Source: Shouchella lonarensis
GTDB taxonomy: Bacteria; Bacillota; Bacilli; Bacillales; Bacillaceae_D
Assembly (NCBI RefSeq): GCF_900096965.1
Contig: NZ_FMYM01000002.1
Coordinates: 124,001 to 188,000, forward strand
Length of the DNA: 64,000 nucleotides
Reading direction: 5' to 3'
Within the stretch, counting starts at the first letter, position 1, and every line of letters starts with the position of its first letter. Shown piece after piece: positions 1-9,695 of this stretch. The notes beneath the pieces were generated by a model. That model had not been told where the DNA came from and ran no database searches. It was given only the letters and a program-made list of their open reading frames with translations. Position numbers and translations under genes: made by a program.

Positions 1-759
1 CTGGCGGCACAATCGTATGAAGTATATGCAAAGAAAATGCGCGAAGTCGTACATCATATTGCCCAGTCTGGTAGTCAAGTGAGCCATCCAATGTTAGAAG
101 CACGACCAGTGAAGAAGACGGGCTACATTTTGATTTCCTCAGATAAAGGGTTAGCTGGTGGCTATAACGCGAGCTTGTTGCGTGATATGATGAAACAAAT
201 TGAGTCACGACATGCATCTATGGATGAATACGCCATTATTGTGCTTGGTCGCATAGGTCGCGATTTATTAAAGTCACGTAAACAACCGATCATTCAAGAA
301 ATGGTTGAATTACCTGATCAACCAACATTTGAAGACGTGAAAAGTTTAGCGAAGACGTCTGTTGATATGTTTGCAGATGGTTTATTCGATGAATTGTATG
401 TGTGGTACAACCACTTTATTAGCCCGATGACACAACGCGTGACGGAGCAAAAATTGTTGCCACTCACTTCTGTAGAGGATGCAGAACTTCGTGAGTCAAC
501 GAGCTTATATGAGTACGAGCCATCAGAAGAAGAAATGGTTAAACGTGTATTGCCTCGCTACGCTGAGAGCCTCATTTATGGTGCGCTACTCGATGCAAAA
601 GCGAGTGAGTTTGGTGCACGTATGACGGCGATGAGCGCGGCGTCGGATAATGCCTCTTCATTGATTGATGATTTGACGCTTTCTTACAACCGGGCGCGTC
701 AAGCGGCGATTACACAAGAAATTACTGAAATTGTTGGCGGTGCAGCCGCCCTCGAATAA
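1..759 (+). CDS. atpG: F1 ATP synthase gamma subunit, 5' truncated by window edge
   Basis: Central rotor stalk of F1, coupling proton flow through Fo to ATP synthesis in the beta subunits. The reading frame is open from base 1 (first residues LAAQSYEVY), so the true start lies upstream; 252 residues are visible against about 285 in the family, so roughly the first 30 are missing. The C terminus, [23 protein letters not shown] split over the last helix, is the conserved gamma end that sits inside the alpha3beta3 ring. It is followed 34 bases later by atpD, the standard atp operon order. Confidence 0.97.
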   Translation: MAAQSYEVYAKKMREVVHHIAQSGSQVSHPMLEARPVKKTGYILISSDKGLAGGYNASLLRDMMKQIESRHASMDEYAIIVLGRIGRDLLKSRKQPIIQEMVELPDQPTFEDVKSLAKTSVDMFADGLFDELYVWYNHFISPMTQRVTEQKLLPLTSVEDAELRESTSLYEYEPSEEEMVKRVLPRYAESLIYGALLDAKASEFGARMTAMSAASDNASSLIDDLTLSYNRARQAAITQEITEIVGGAAALE

Positions 760-781
760 GGTTGAATACAGGAAAAAGTAG

Positions 782-2206
<1,425 letters not shown>

Positions 2207-2255
2207 CGCTTTGTAAGCGATTTTTATAAGATGCGGCAGGAAGGAGGGGGTTATA

Positions 2256-2660
2256 ATGGAAACAGTTCGTGTAAGTGTTGTGACACCGGATGGCGCTGTA
2301 TATGAAGATGAAGGCGTCGAACTTGCTGTATTAAAGACGGTTGAAGGAGAAATTGGTGTCAAAGCCAAACATATTCCTTTACTCGCGCCCCTTGCGATTG
2401 GTCCAGCGCGATTCTTAAAAGGCGGCAAGGAGGCGCAAGTGTCAGTGATCGGTGGCTTTGTTGAAGTCCGTCCTGATCAAGTGACCATTCTTGCGGAAGC
2501 AGCTGAACGTCCTGAGCAAATCGATCTTAGCCGGGCTGAAAAAGCACGGCAGCGCGCAGAGGAGCGATTGCACAAGCAGCAAGAAGGAATTGATAAGAAA
2601 CGAGCAGAGATTGCTTTACAACGAGCAATTACTCGGATGAATGTCGCGAAACACCGATAA
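2256..2660 (+). CDS. atpC: F1 ATP synthase epsilon subunit
   Basis: Regulatory and stalk subunit, 134 residues. An N-terminal beta-sandwich ([20 protein letters not shown], with [19 protein letters not shown]) is followed by a C-terminal two-helix region rich in Arg/Glu/Lys that can inhibit ATP hydrolysis. An aaggaggggg ribosome binding site precedes the ATG. Last gene of the atp operon; a rho-independent terminator follows directly. Confidence 0.98.
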   Translation: METVRVSVVTPDGAVYEDEGVELAVLKTVEGEIGVKAKHIPLLAPLAIGPARFLKGGKEAQVSVIGGFVEVRPDQVTILAEAAERPEQIDLSRAEKARQRAEERLHKQQEGIDKKRAEIALQRAITRMNVAKHR

Positions 2661-2667
2661 ATCAATG

Positions 2668-2704
2668 TAAAAAAGACCTTTCCACTGTGGAGGGTCTTTT
2701 TATC
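2668..2704 (+). terminator. Rho-independent terminator of the atp operon
   Basis: Stem AAAAGACC / GGTCTTTT extended by TCC/GGA around a short loop, ending in a T-run; it begins about 10 bases after the atpC stop. Confidence 0.9.
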
Positions 2705-2896
2705 TATTGATCGTCACAAAATCGTGCTAAAATGTTCACAAAAAATGTTGGTCATCCTAAAATAACCAATAGATCTGCCTAGATTTTTGAGCCAAAATCC
2801 GGTATGATGGTTAATGAATTGTCTTGTCTACAGTTTCACGTCGTTTTGATTGTACTGAAATTGTCATTTGTTTTAGCAAGAAATGAGGTTTTGATA

Positions 2897-3133
2897 TTGA
2901 CGCAAGGACTAGGTGTAGAAGCATTCATACATATTATGGTGAGTTTGCTCTGCTTTGGACTCGCATGGTGGGCGCTTACATCCTTTAGGCTGGAATTGTT
3001 TGTAAAAGACATAAAGAGTAAACAAGCGCTTTTACTACGCTTGTTTATGGCGCTTGCACTCGGATATGTTGTTGCGCAGTTTATCCTAGATTATGTACAG
3101 TCTGCCCGGATGCTTCCGTACTTATTAAACTAA
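2897..3133 (+). CDS. ywzB: DUF1146 small membrane protein (YwzB-like)
   Basis: Small protein of unknown function found between atpC and murAA in many Bacillaceae. The chosen start is the TTG at 2897 (78 residues): it has a gagg ribosome binding site 8 bases upstream and gives the usual family length. An ATG at 2804 would add 31 residues that do not look like the family. Two hydrophobic segments are visible (FIHIMVSLLCFGLAWWAL, and LFMALALGYVVAQFIL). Family and synteny support the call; the function is not known. Confidence 0.8.
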   Translation: MTQGLGVEAFIHIMVSLLCFGLAWWALTSFRLELFVKDIKSKQALLLRLFMALALGYVVAQFILDYVQSARMLPYLLN

Positions 3134-3212
3134 AATTTGCATGTATGCTTTGTCTCCAACAGGTAAAAATGGGACTAATGGATCCTTTATGTCCTGTGAG
3201 GAGAGGGTATAG

Positions 3213-3974
3213 ATGCAAAAGGTGATGAACGTTGTATTTGTGTTAATATTGTGCGTGTGTGCGGTTATTTACACTTCAAAATCAAAAGAAACTGCTGTAG
3301 AGACACTTCAAGAACAAATGACTGCTTTTACACGACTGATGGACTCAGCATCGCTTGTGCCTAAGCAGTGGCATGTAAGGGCGAAAAAAGAAAAAGCACT
3401 TATTAGTAACAAGGAAATGTTTTTTGAGCAAGTTCATTTATTTGCTCGTACGCAGCCAACTTTTGAACTTTCTTCAATAGAAGAGACATCACATGAGCAT
3501 TTAAAGGCAGTTTTCCTACAAAAAGATCACATCGGCGCGAAAGAAGTGCAGGTGTCGTTTGTGGCCGTACCTGAACAAGGACAATTTACTTTAACAAAAG
3601 TGTATGAATATGTTGCTGATGCATCATCGGAACAAACAATGGATGACAAAAAAGTGGTGCAGCAGTTAGAGGACTTAAACTTTGCTGATGCCACACTATA
3701 TGTGCAAGTTTCGGCTGAAACACTGGATCCACTCACTTTTTCAGCATATGAAACGGCTCAGAAATGGGTGCGTCAACTTGGCGCCACTGAAAAAGAATCA
3801 TTGTCAGAGGAAGCATTTGTATCTTTGTCCGGATACAATGATGCATGGCAAAATGGTGTCCCTCTTTCTACAGACGAAGAGATGAATGTACAAGTTGCAC
3901 TTAGGCAAAGTCCGTACTTGGGCGGGGCAACGAAGGTAACTTTAGGCACGCCTATCATTACGACTGAATATTGA
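3213..3974 (+). CDS. ywmB: YwmB-family protein (TATA-box-like fold), exported
   Basis: 253 residues with an N-terminal hydrophobic segment (VMNVVFVLILCVCAVIY) that acts as a signal or anchor, so the body is probably outside the membrane. Position between the DUF1146 gene and murAA matches Bacillus ywmB. The Pfam family is named for a structural resemblance to TATA-binding protein; no DNA-binding role is implied. The role is unknown, though synteny with murAA and spoIID suggests the envelope. Start ATG with gaggagaggg upstream. Confidence 0.8.
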   Translation: MQKVMNVVFVLILCVCAVIYTSKSKETAVETLQEQMTAFTRLMDSASLVPKQWHVRAKKEKALISNKEMFFEQVHLFARTQPTFELSSIEETSHEHLKAVFLQKDHIGAKEVQVSFVAVPEQGQFTLTKVYEYVADASSEQTMDDKKVVQQLEDLNFADATLYVQVSAETLDPLTFSAYETAQKWVRQLGATEKESLSEEAFVSLSGYNDAWQNGVPLSTDEEMNVQVALRQSPYLGGATKVTLGTPIITTEY

Positions 3975-4016
3975 TGATATAGAAGAGACTATAATGAGAC
4001 GCGGAGGGGAAATACG

Positions 4017-5315
4017 TTGGAAAAAATCATTGTCCGTGGTGGCAAGCGGCTACACGGCTCCGTGAAGGTGGAAGGTGCTAAGAATGCTGTTCTACCTGTG
4101 GTAGCTGCATCCATTTTGGCTGAATACGGTGAGAGTACAATTGAGGATGTACCGCCTTTAACTGATGTGTATACAATGAAAGAAGTTTTAAGTAATTTGA
4201 ATGTGGCTGTCACGTATGAAAATGGTCGCTTTCATGTTGATGCAACACGACCTTTAAAAACGGAGGCGCCGTTTGAATATGTGAGAAAAATGCGTGCTTC
4301 CTTTACTGTAATGGGTCCACTTTTAGCCCGTGTGGGGAAGGCGAGAATCGCTTTACCGGGAGGTTGCGCCATTGGGTCACGTCCAGTTGACCAACATTTA
4401 AAAGGGTTTGAAGCGCTTGGTGCAACGGTGGAGATCGGTAACGGTTTTATTGAAGCCCGTATTGATGGTCGCTTGCAAGGTACAAAAATTTATTTGGATT
4501 TCCCAAGTGTTGGGGCAACGCAAAATATTATGATGGCTGCTGTGCTCGCAGAAGGCACAACGACAATTGAAAATGTTGCTGAAGAGCCGGAGATTGTCGA
4601 TCTTGCCAATTACTTAAATGCGATGGGGGCACGTGTCCGTGGTGCAGGTACTGGTGTGATTCGTATCGAAGGTGTTGATGCGTTGACAGGTACGGTTCAT
4701 TCAGTGATACCGGATCGTATTGAGGCAGGGACGTTTATGATTGCAGCTGCAATCACTGGCGGCAATGTGTTTGTGGAAGGTGCAATTGGAGAACATATGC
4801 GGCCACTTATTGCTAAAATGCGTGAGATGGGTGTGGAGATTTCAGAAGAAGGCTCAGGGTTACGTGTGATCGGACCAGAGAAATTAAAAGCTGTCGATAT
4901 TAAAACAATGCCGCATCCGGGATTCCCAACGGATATGCAAGCGCAAATGATGGCATTATTATTAAAGGCAGAAGGAACAAGTGTGGTGACAGAAACCATA
5001 TTTGAAAATCGGTTTATGCACGTTGAAGAATTTCGTCGCATGAATGGTAATATTAAAATTGAAGGGCGCTCGGCCATTGTGACCGGTCCGAATAGCTTGC
5101 AAGGGGCTGAAGTTGGTTCCACTGATTTACGTTCGGGTGCTGCACTCGTCGTGGCAGGATTGGCTGCCGATGGTTATACACGTGTAACAGAACTAAAGCA
5201 TATTGACAGAGGTTATAACCGTTTAACAGAGAAGTTAAAGGCACTTGGGGCTGATATTGAACGAGTGGAAGAGCATCAAGCAAAAGACTCTCTTGAAGTA
5301 GCTGAATCCATATAG
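4017..5315 (+). CDS. murAA: UDP-N-acetylglucosamine 1-carboxyvinyltransferase MurA
   Basis: Catalyses the first committed step of peptidoglycan synthesis, transfer of enolpyruvate from PEP to UDP-GlcNAc, in the cytoplasm. 432 residues. The catalytic Cys is C117 in [15 protein letters not shown], and Lys22-Asn23 of the substrate loop are present. The start is a TTG with a gcggagggg ribosome binding site. The Cys117 form is the fosfomycin-sensitive type. Next to spoIID, as in Bacillus; a terminator follows. Confidence 0.97.
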   Translation: MEKIIVRGGKRLHGSVKVEGAKNAVLPVVAASILAEYGESTIEDVPPLTDVYTMKEVLSNLNVAVTYENGRFHVDATRPLKTEAPFEYVRKMRASFTVMGPLLARVGKARIALPGGCAIGSRPVDQHLKGFEALGATVEIGNGFIEARIDGRLQGTKIYLDFPSVGATQNIMMAAVLAEGTTTIENVAEEPEIVDLANYLNAMGARVRGAGTGVIRIEGVDALTGTVHSVIPDRIEAGTFMIAAAITGGNVFVEGAIGEHMRPLIAKMREMGVEISEEGSGLRVIGPEKLKAVDIKTMPHPGFPTDMQAQMMALLLKAEGTSVVTETIFENRFMHVEEFRRMNGNIKIEGRSAIVTGPNSLQGAEVGSTDLRSGAALVVAGLAADGYTRVTELKHIDRGYNRLTEKLKALGADIERVEEHQAKDSLEVAESI

Positions 5316-5334
5316 TAATAAAAAGGCGCGTGAT

Positions 5335-5373
5335 AAAAAGATTGTTCGTTGTCAATAAACGGGCAGTCTTTTT
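5335..5373 (+). terminator. Rho-independent terminator after murAA
   Basis: AAAAAGA... pairs with ...TCTTTTT through a long stem with several G-U pairs; T-run at the 3' side. Separates murAA from the sporulation gene spoIID. Confidence 0.8.
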
Positions 5374-5409
5374 GTGCTTTTTTCATCAACGTTCGCATTC
5401 TCTCAAACG

Positions 5410-5437
5410 TCTATTTTTTTCTATAAATACATAGACT
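5410..5437 (+). promoter_or_regulatory. Possible sigma-E promoter of spoIID
   Basis: TCTATTT, 13 bases, then CATAGACT, 30 bases upstream of the spoIID start. This resembles the sigma-E -35/-10 pattern and spoIID is a classical sigma-E gene; the -10 match is partial. Confidence 0.4.
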
Positions 5438-5466
5438 AATGGACGAGAAGAAAATGGGGGATTGTA

Positions 5467-6510
5467 ATGAGAAGGATGGTATTCATAGCGGCAAGCCTTA
5501 TTTCTATGATTCTTGTTGTGCCAAGTTTGTTTGTTGTTTTTATGAACCATGATGAGGACGCTTCAAGCGTCCAAGAGGTGGTGGTTTCACAAACGGAAAA
5601 AGCATATGCAGCACATGAGAAAAAGGAAGAACCAACAAAAGAGGAGGAAACAGCGATCAATATTCATGTCTATCGCAGTAATTTAGAAAAGATTGAAACC
5701 GTGTCGCTAGAATCTTATGTAGCAGGTGTCGTTGCGTCAGAAATGCCGGCAAGTTATGCGCCAGAGGCATTAAAAGCCCAAGCTTTAAGTGCACGTACAA
5801 TCATCATTGACCGGCTCTTGAATAAAAAAGGTGATCAAAAGCTTCCTAAAGGAGCTGATGTCACTGATACGGTCTCGCACCAAGTATATAAAAATCAAGA
5901 AGAATTACAAGAACAGTGGGGACAAGACTTTTCCGCTTATTGGCAAAAGGTGACGGATGCGGTGAAGGCGACAGAAAATCAACTGTTGACATATGAAGGG
6001 AAGCCAATCATGGCAGCATTTTTCTCAACGAGTAACGGTTACACAGAAAACGCAAAAGACTATTGGGAAAGTGACTTGCCTTATTTACGTAGTGTAGAAA
6101 GTGCTTGGGATCAATCTTCTCCGCGTTATACAAAAGAAGTGACAATTCCGATAAAGAAATTTGAGGAATTGCTTGGCGTATCTTTACCTCAGGATGGCTC
6201 GGTTGGAACGATTGTTTCCCGCACAGATAGTGGCCGCGTAGAGAAAGTGGAGGTAAACGACCACATTTTCACAGGTAGAGAACTTAGAGAAATGCTCTCC
6301 CTTGATTCCACTGATTTTAATTGGTACATTCACGGAAAAGAAGTTGTCATACAAACGAAAGGCTGGGGGCATGGAATTGGCTTAAGCCAATTCGGAGCAA
6401 ATGCGATGGCGTTAGAAGGTAAGACTTATGAAGAAATTGTAAAGCATTATTATACGGGTGTGGAAGTAACTGAGGCAAAACCGTTTTTACAGTCACTGTC
6501 ATCACAATAG
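5467..6510 (+). CDS. spoIID: Stage II sporulation protein D, septal lytic transglycosylase
   Basis: Peptidoglycan lytic transglycosylase of the engulfment machine (with SpoIIM and SpoIIP), acting on denuded glycan strands in the mother cell. 347 residues: N-terminal membrane segment (MVFIAASLISMILVVPSLFVVF), a charged linker, then the SpoIID domain. The ASEMPASY stretch contains the catalytic Glu of the family, and the C-terminal signature GWGHGIGLSQFGANAMA is intact. Full length and in conserved synteny with murAA and spoIIQ. Confidence 0.97.
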   Translation: MRRMVFIAASLISMILVVPSLFVVFMNHDEDASSVQEVVVSQTEKAYAAHEKKEEPTKEEETAINIHVYRSNLEKIETVSLESYVAGVVASEMPASYAPEALKAQALSARTIIIDRLLNKKGDQKLPKGADVTDTVSHQVYKNQEELQEQWGQDFSAYWQKVTDAVKATENQLLTYEGKPIMAAFFSTSNGYTENAKDYWESDLPYLRSVESAWDQSSPRYTKEVTIPIKKFEELLGVSLPQDGSVGTIVSRTDSGRVEKVEVNDHIFTGRELREMLSLDSTDFNWYIHGKEVVIQTKGWGHGIGLSQFGANAMALEGKTYEEIVKHYYTGVEVTEAKPFLQSLSSQ

Positions 6511-6536
6511 CGACCTATTTAAAAGGTCGTTTTTTC
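6511..6536 (+). terminator. Terminator after spoIID
   Basis: CGACCT/AGGTCG stem with a 7-base loop immediately after the stop codon, followed by a run of T. Confidence 0.85.
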
Positions 6537-6602
6537 TTTTGTTGAGCAACGACCTACTTTTTAAAATCTTTTCTTTAAAAATGATAAAAATTGCAACGAG
6601 AT

Positions 6603-6632
6603 GTATAGATCACTAGCAATTTGTTCAGAATG
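6603..6632 (+). promoter_or_regulatory. Sigma-F promoter of spoIIQ
   Basis: GTATA, 15 bases, then GTTCAGAATG: a close fit to the forespore sigma-F pattern (GyATA, N15, GgnnAnAnTw). It sits 20 bases upstream of spoIIQ, which is a sigma-F gene in Bacillus subtilis. Confidence 0.8.
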
Positions 6633-6652
6633 GTGGGCAGAGGTGATGAGAA

Positions 6653-7549
6653 ATGAAAAAAGAAGAAAACAAACATTCTTCTAAAAAAGTTAATCTACAA
6701 ATGTTGATGCGTAAGCGTTGGTTGTTACCTGCTGTTTATTTACTCGTTGCTGCTGGTCTTTTAAGTGCTGTATTCTTCACGCAAAATGGAGAGGAAAGTG
6801 CGGACCCAGACAACACACCGAATGAAGTCACGATGGATCCAAATGGAAGTGAAGACCCATCTGTACCGGTCGTTACAGGCGATGAGACATTACATATGCC
6901 TGTTGAGGATGAAGCAGAGTATAAACAAGTCGGATATTTCTACGATGCCGATGCCGACGTGGAAGAACAACAGAAAGCGCTTGTCTTTTATAGCAATGTC
7001 TATCGACAAAACCAAGGCATTGATTTGCAACGTAACAATGGAGAACGCTTTTCAGTGACCGCTGCGATGAGTGGGAAAGTCATTAAAGCGACGAAAGATT
7101 CTATCCTTGGGTATGTGGTAGAGATCGATCATGGTGATGATATTGTCACGCATTATTCCAGTTTGAACAATGTTGATGTGTCTAAGGGTGACCAAGTTAA
7201 ACAAGGACAAGTCCTTGGCATGTCAGGGAGTAACGAGTATAACATGGATGCAGGTGTACATGTACACTTTGAGATTCGCAAAGAGGGTACAGCGCTGAAT
7301 CCAAACGATGCTTTTGGAAAGTCGCTTGCGCGCATGGCTGATCTGTCCCCTTCAGATAAAAAGGAAACAGATAAAGGCACAGATGAGGAAACAAAGAAAG
7401 ATCCTACGTCGGAAAAGTCTGAGATGGAATTACCATCAGATAAAAAGGAAACAGATGATGACGAAGCGAATGTTGAAGGCAAAGATGAGGAGACGAAGGA
7501 AGATCCTTCGTCGGAACAGCCTGAAATGGAGTTACCATCAGATTCTTAA
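6653..7549 (+). CDS. spoIIQ: Stage II sporulation protein Q, LytM-like forespore channel protein
   Basis: Forespore membrane protein that binds SpoIIIAH across the intermembrane space to form the feeding-tube complex. 298 residues: membrane segment at 22-42, then an M23/LytM domain at about 105-222. The HxH metal motif is kept (H203, H205), but the first zinc-binding His of the HxGxD motif is Asn (N120 in NQGID). B. subtilis SpoIIQ likewise lacks that His (Ser there), so the protein is expected to be non-catalytic. The C-terminal tail (about 231-298) is two copies of an acidic repeat ending in EMELPSD. A sigma-F promoter lies upstream and a terminator follows. Confidence 0.95.
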   Translation: MKKEENKHSSKKVNLQMLMRKRWLLPAVYLLVAAGLLSAVFFTQNGEESADPDNTPNEVTMDPNGSEDPSVPVVTGDETLHMPVEDEAEYKQVGYFYDADADVEEQQKALVFYSNVYRQNQGIDLQRNNGERFSVTAAMSGKVIKATKDSILGYVVEIDHGDDIVTHYSSLNNVDVSKGDQVKQGQVLGMSGSNEYNMDAGVHVHFEIRKEGTALNPNDAFGKSLARMADLSPSDKKETDKGTDEETKKDPTSEKSEMELPSDKKETDDDEANVEGKDEETKEDPSSEQPEMELPSDS

Positions 7550-7557
7550 GGACAAGC

Positions 7558-7599
7558 AAAAATGTCCAATTTGCTCAGAGAGCAAGTTGGGCATTTTTT
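7558..7599 (+). terminator. Terminator after spoIIQ
   Basis: Long stem with left arm AAAATGtCCAAtTTGCTC and right arm GAGCAAgTTGGgCATTTT, ending in a T-run. Confidence 0.9.
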
Positions 7600-7729
7600 A
7601 ATGAGAAACATGACTCGGGCGCGTAAATGTGTAAGAAGTTGACGCACGACTGTGAATTTATGGTCTAAGCCGTCGACCTTGTTAATACACTTTACCAATC
7701 ACCTATATACATCTAGGGAGGCGAGTCGT

Positions 7730-8017
7730 GTGCACGATTACATCAAAGAGCGAACCATCAAGATTGGCAAGTACATTATTGAGACGAAGAAAACTGTGAG
7801 AACGATTGCAAAGGAATTTGGTGTCTCAAAAAGTACTGTACACAAGGATTTAACAGAAAGACTTCCTGAAATTAATCCAGAGCTAGCAAACGATGTAAAA
7901 AAGATCCTTGAGTACCACAAATCTATTCGCCATTTGCGAGGTGGTGAAGCGACAAAAGTGAAATATAAGAAAAGTGCAGCAGCCGCAACAAAACAAACTG
8001 CAAAAACACATCAATAA
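7730..8017 (+). CDS. spoIIID: Sporulation transcription factor SpoIIID
   Basis: Mother-cell DNA-binding protein that modulates sigma-E genes and helps switch on sigma-K synthesis. The chosen start is GTG 7730 (VHDYIKERTIKIGKYI...), 95 residues, with gggaggcgag upstream; a longer in-frame ATG at 7652 adds 26 residues absent from the family. The helix-turn-helix TVRTIAKEFGVSKSTVHKDL is near-identical to known SpoIIID, and the basic C-terminal part (KSIRHLRGGEATKVKYKK) is intact. An Ala/Thr/Lys-rich tail ends the protein. Confidence 0.97.
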   Translation: MHDYIKERTIKIGKYIIETKKTVRTIAKEFGVSKSTVHKDLTERLPEINPELANDVKKILEYHKSIRHLRGGEATKVKYKKSAAAATKQTAKTHQ

Positions 8018-8037
8018 ATATGATCTAGCGCTTTATT

Positions 8038-8066
8038 TTGCCTATTTATATGTTAATATTTATACT
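8038..8066 (+). promoter_or_regulatory. Sigma-A promoter of mbl
   Basis: TTGCCT, exactly 17 bases, TATACT; lies about 115 bases upstream of the mbl start, leaving a long 5' leader. Confidence 0.65.
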
Positions 8067-8181
8067 AGGTACGAGTGCGTATTAGACGTCTCCTCCAATG
8101 TACAAGTGTACATAAAAGGTGATTTCTTGCGCACAATCACTTAGCATAAATGTTGAATGAAAATAGGGAGGAACATCAATC

Positions 8182-9186
8182 ATGTTTGGTCGAGATATTG
8201 GCATTGATTTAGGGACAGCAAATGTACTTATTTATGTAAAAGGTAGTGGCATTGTTTTAAACGAACCATCCGTTGTTGCGCTTGATACGACAACGAATCG
8301 CGTATTAGCTGTTGGAGAAGAAGCGTTTCGAATGGTTGGACGGACACCTGGAAACATTGTAGCAATCCGTCCTATGAAAGATGGTGTCATTGCTGATTTT
8401 GATATGACAGAGTCGATGTTGAAACATTTCTTAAATAAGATTAAAGTAAAAGGTGTATTCTCGAAGCCGCGTATTTTAATTTGTTGTCCAACGAATATTA
8501 CATCTGTTGAACAAAAAGCCATTCGCCAGGCAGCAGAAAAAAGTGGTGGAAAAGATGTGTACTTGGAAGAAGAGCCAAAAGTAGCCGCTATTGGAGCAGG
8601 CATGGATATTTTTCAACCAAGCGGTAATATGGTTGTTGACATAGGTGGTGGCACAACGGATGTAGCAGTTCTATCCATGGGCGATGTTGTCACTTCTACA
8701 TCCATTAAAGTAGCCGGTGACAGGTTTGATGCGGATATTTTGACGTACATTAAAAAACAATATAAGCTATTAATTGGTGAACGTACGTCTGAAGAAATTA
8801 AAAAGCAAATTGCGACAGTATTTCCAAGCGCCCGTCGAGAAGAAATGGATATTCGTGGTCGAGATATGGTGACGGGTTTGCCACGAAATATCACGATCAG
8901 AACAGATGAGATTGAAAAAGCGCTTGTGGAAGCAGTCGATGATATTGTGCAAGCAGCAAAACAAGTGCTGGAGCGAACGCCTCCAGAACTGTCGGCAGAT
9001 ATTATTGATCGTGGCATTATTTTGACTGGTGGAGGCGCTTTACTACATGGGATGGACCAGCTGCTAGCAGAACGACTGAAAGTGCCGGTGCTCGTCGCAA
9101 CAGAGCCAATGCATTGCGTTGCGGCGGGAACAGGCATTATTTTAGAAAACCTGGATAAAATGTCGAGTAAAAAAGTTCGTATTTAA
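8182..9186 (+). CDS. mbl: Rod shape-determining actin-like protein Mbl (MreB family)
   Basis: Bacterial actin that forms membrane-associated filaments guiding lateral wall synthesis. 334 residues. Phosphate-binding loops GIDLGTANVLIY near the N terminus and DIGGGTTDVAVLSMG are intact, with the adenosine motif ILTGGGALLHGMDQ near 280. The position directly after spoIIID identifies it as Mbl rather than MreB or MreBH. Start ATG with agggagga upstream. Confidence 0.96.
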   Translation: MFGRDIGIDLGTANVLIYVKGSGIVLNEPSVVALDTTTNRVLAVGEEAFRMVGRTPGNIVAIRPMKDGVIADFDMTESMLKHFLNKIKVKGVFSKPRILICCPTNITSVEQKAIRQAAEKSGGKDVYLEEEPKVAAIGAGMDIFQPSGNMVVDIGGGTTDVAVLSMGDVVTSTSIKVAGDRFDADILTYIKKQYKLLIGERTSEEIKKQIATVFPSARREEMDIRGRDMVTGLPRNITIRTDEIEKALVEAVDDIVQAAKQVLERTPPELSADIIDRGIILTGGGALLHGMDQLLAERLKVPVLVATEPMHCVAAGTGIILENLDKMSSKKVRI

Positions 9187-9223
9187 TAGCGTGGAAAATT
9201 CGTGAGATAACAGGAGTACAGGG

Positions 9224-9568
9224 GTGAGCGTAGGCATGGCAACAAAGAGACATCATGAAAAGGGACAAGCAGCAAATACGTTGGCGGAAACACAAAATCA
9301 TCAAATAGAGCCGCTACAAACGAGAAGCGCGCGTAGAGAAAGCCGAGCACAGGAAGGGAATTTAGATGCTGTCTGGCGTTTGAGGCGTCAGCGTGTGCGC
9401 TTGCTCCCTATTTGGTTACGTCTTGTCATTGTTGGTTTGCTTACGAGTATTTGCTTGCTCGCGGGTCTTGTTATTGGGTATGGTGTAGTTGGTAACAGTG
9501 AAAATGCGTGGGAGGTCTTAAGTCCACAACTATGGTATAGCATGATTGATGCCATTCGTGGTCATTGA
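9224..9568 (+). CDS. Small EpuA-family membrane protein ('RNA polymerase subunit beta' in databases)
   Basis: 114 residues, with a polar, basic N-terminal half and one membrane segment near the C terminus (WLRLVIVGLLTSICLLAGLVIGYGVVG). The RRQRVRLLPIWLRLVIV-type core matches the EpuA family (PF11772), which databases often label 'DNA-directed RNA polymerase subunit beta' although it is a small membrane protein. It starts at GTG 9224 with aggag 7 bases upstream; an in-frame ATG at 9236 is an alternative. Function unknown; probably cotranscribed with mbl (37-base gap). Confidence 0.75.
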   Translation: MSVGMATKRHHEKGQAANTLAETQNHQIEPLQTRSARRESRAQEGNLDAVWRLRRQRVRLLPIWLRLVIVGLLTSICLLAGLVIGYGVVGNSENAWEVLSPQLWYSMIDAIRGH

Positions 9569-9598
9569 TCGGTTCGGATATGATATGATAAATGGCTG

Positions 9599-9628
9599 AA
9601 AAGAACTGAGAGGGCTCAGTTCTTTTTT
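9599..9628 (+). terminator. Terminator after the EpuA-like gene
   Basis: AAGAACTGAG / CTCAGTTCTT perfect stem with a 4-base loop and six T. Confidence 0.92.
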
Positions 9629-9631
9629 CGT

Positions 9632-9660
9632 GCATGTTTTTTTGTTCGCACCACATACTA
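9632..9660 (+). promoter_or_regulatory. Sigma-G promoter of the germination-receptor operon
   Basis: GCATG, 17 bases, CATACTA: matches the forespore sigma-G pattern (GHATR / CATnnTA). It lies 36 bases upstream of the chosen receptor A-subunit start and right after the previous terminator. This fits the forespore expression of germinant receptors. Confidence 0.75.
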
Positions 9661-9695
9661 AGTACATAAAAACAGAAAGGACGTTTCAAAAAGAT

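Noticed and set aside
7652-7729. N-terminal extension of SpoIIID from an in-frame ATG
   Set aside because: The family begins at the VHDYIKERT stretch; GTG 7730 has a good ribosome binding site, and the extra 26 residues match nothing in the family.
9630-9695. Longer start for the germination receptor A subunit
   Set aside because: The region is occupied by a terminator tail and a sigma-G promoter, so it is not translated.
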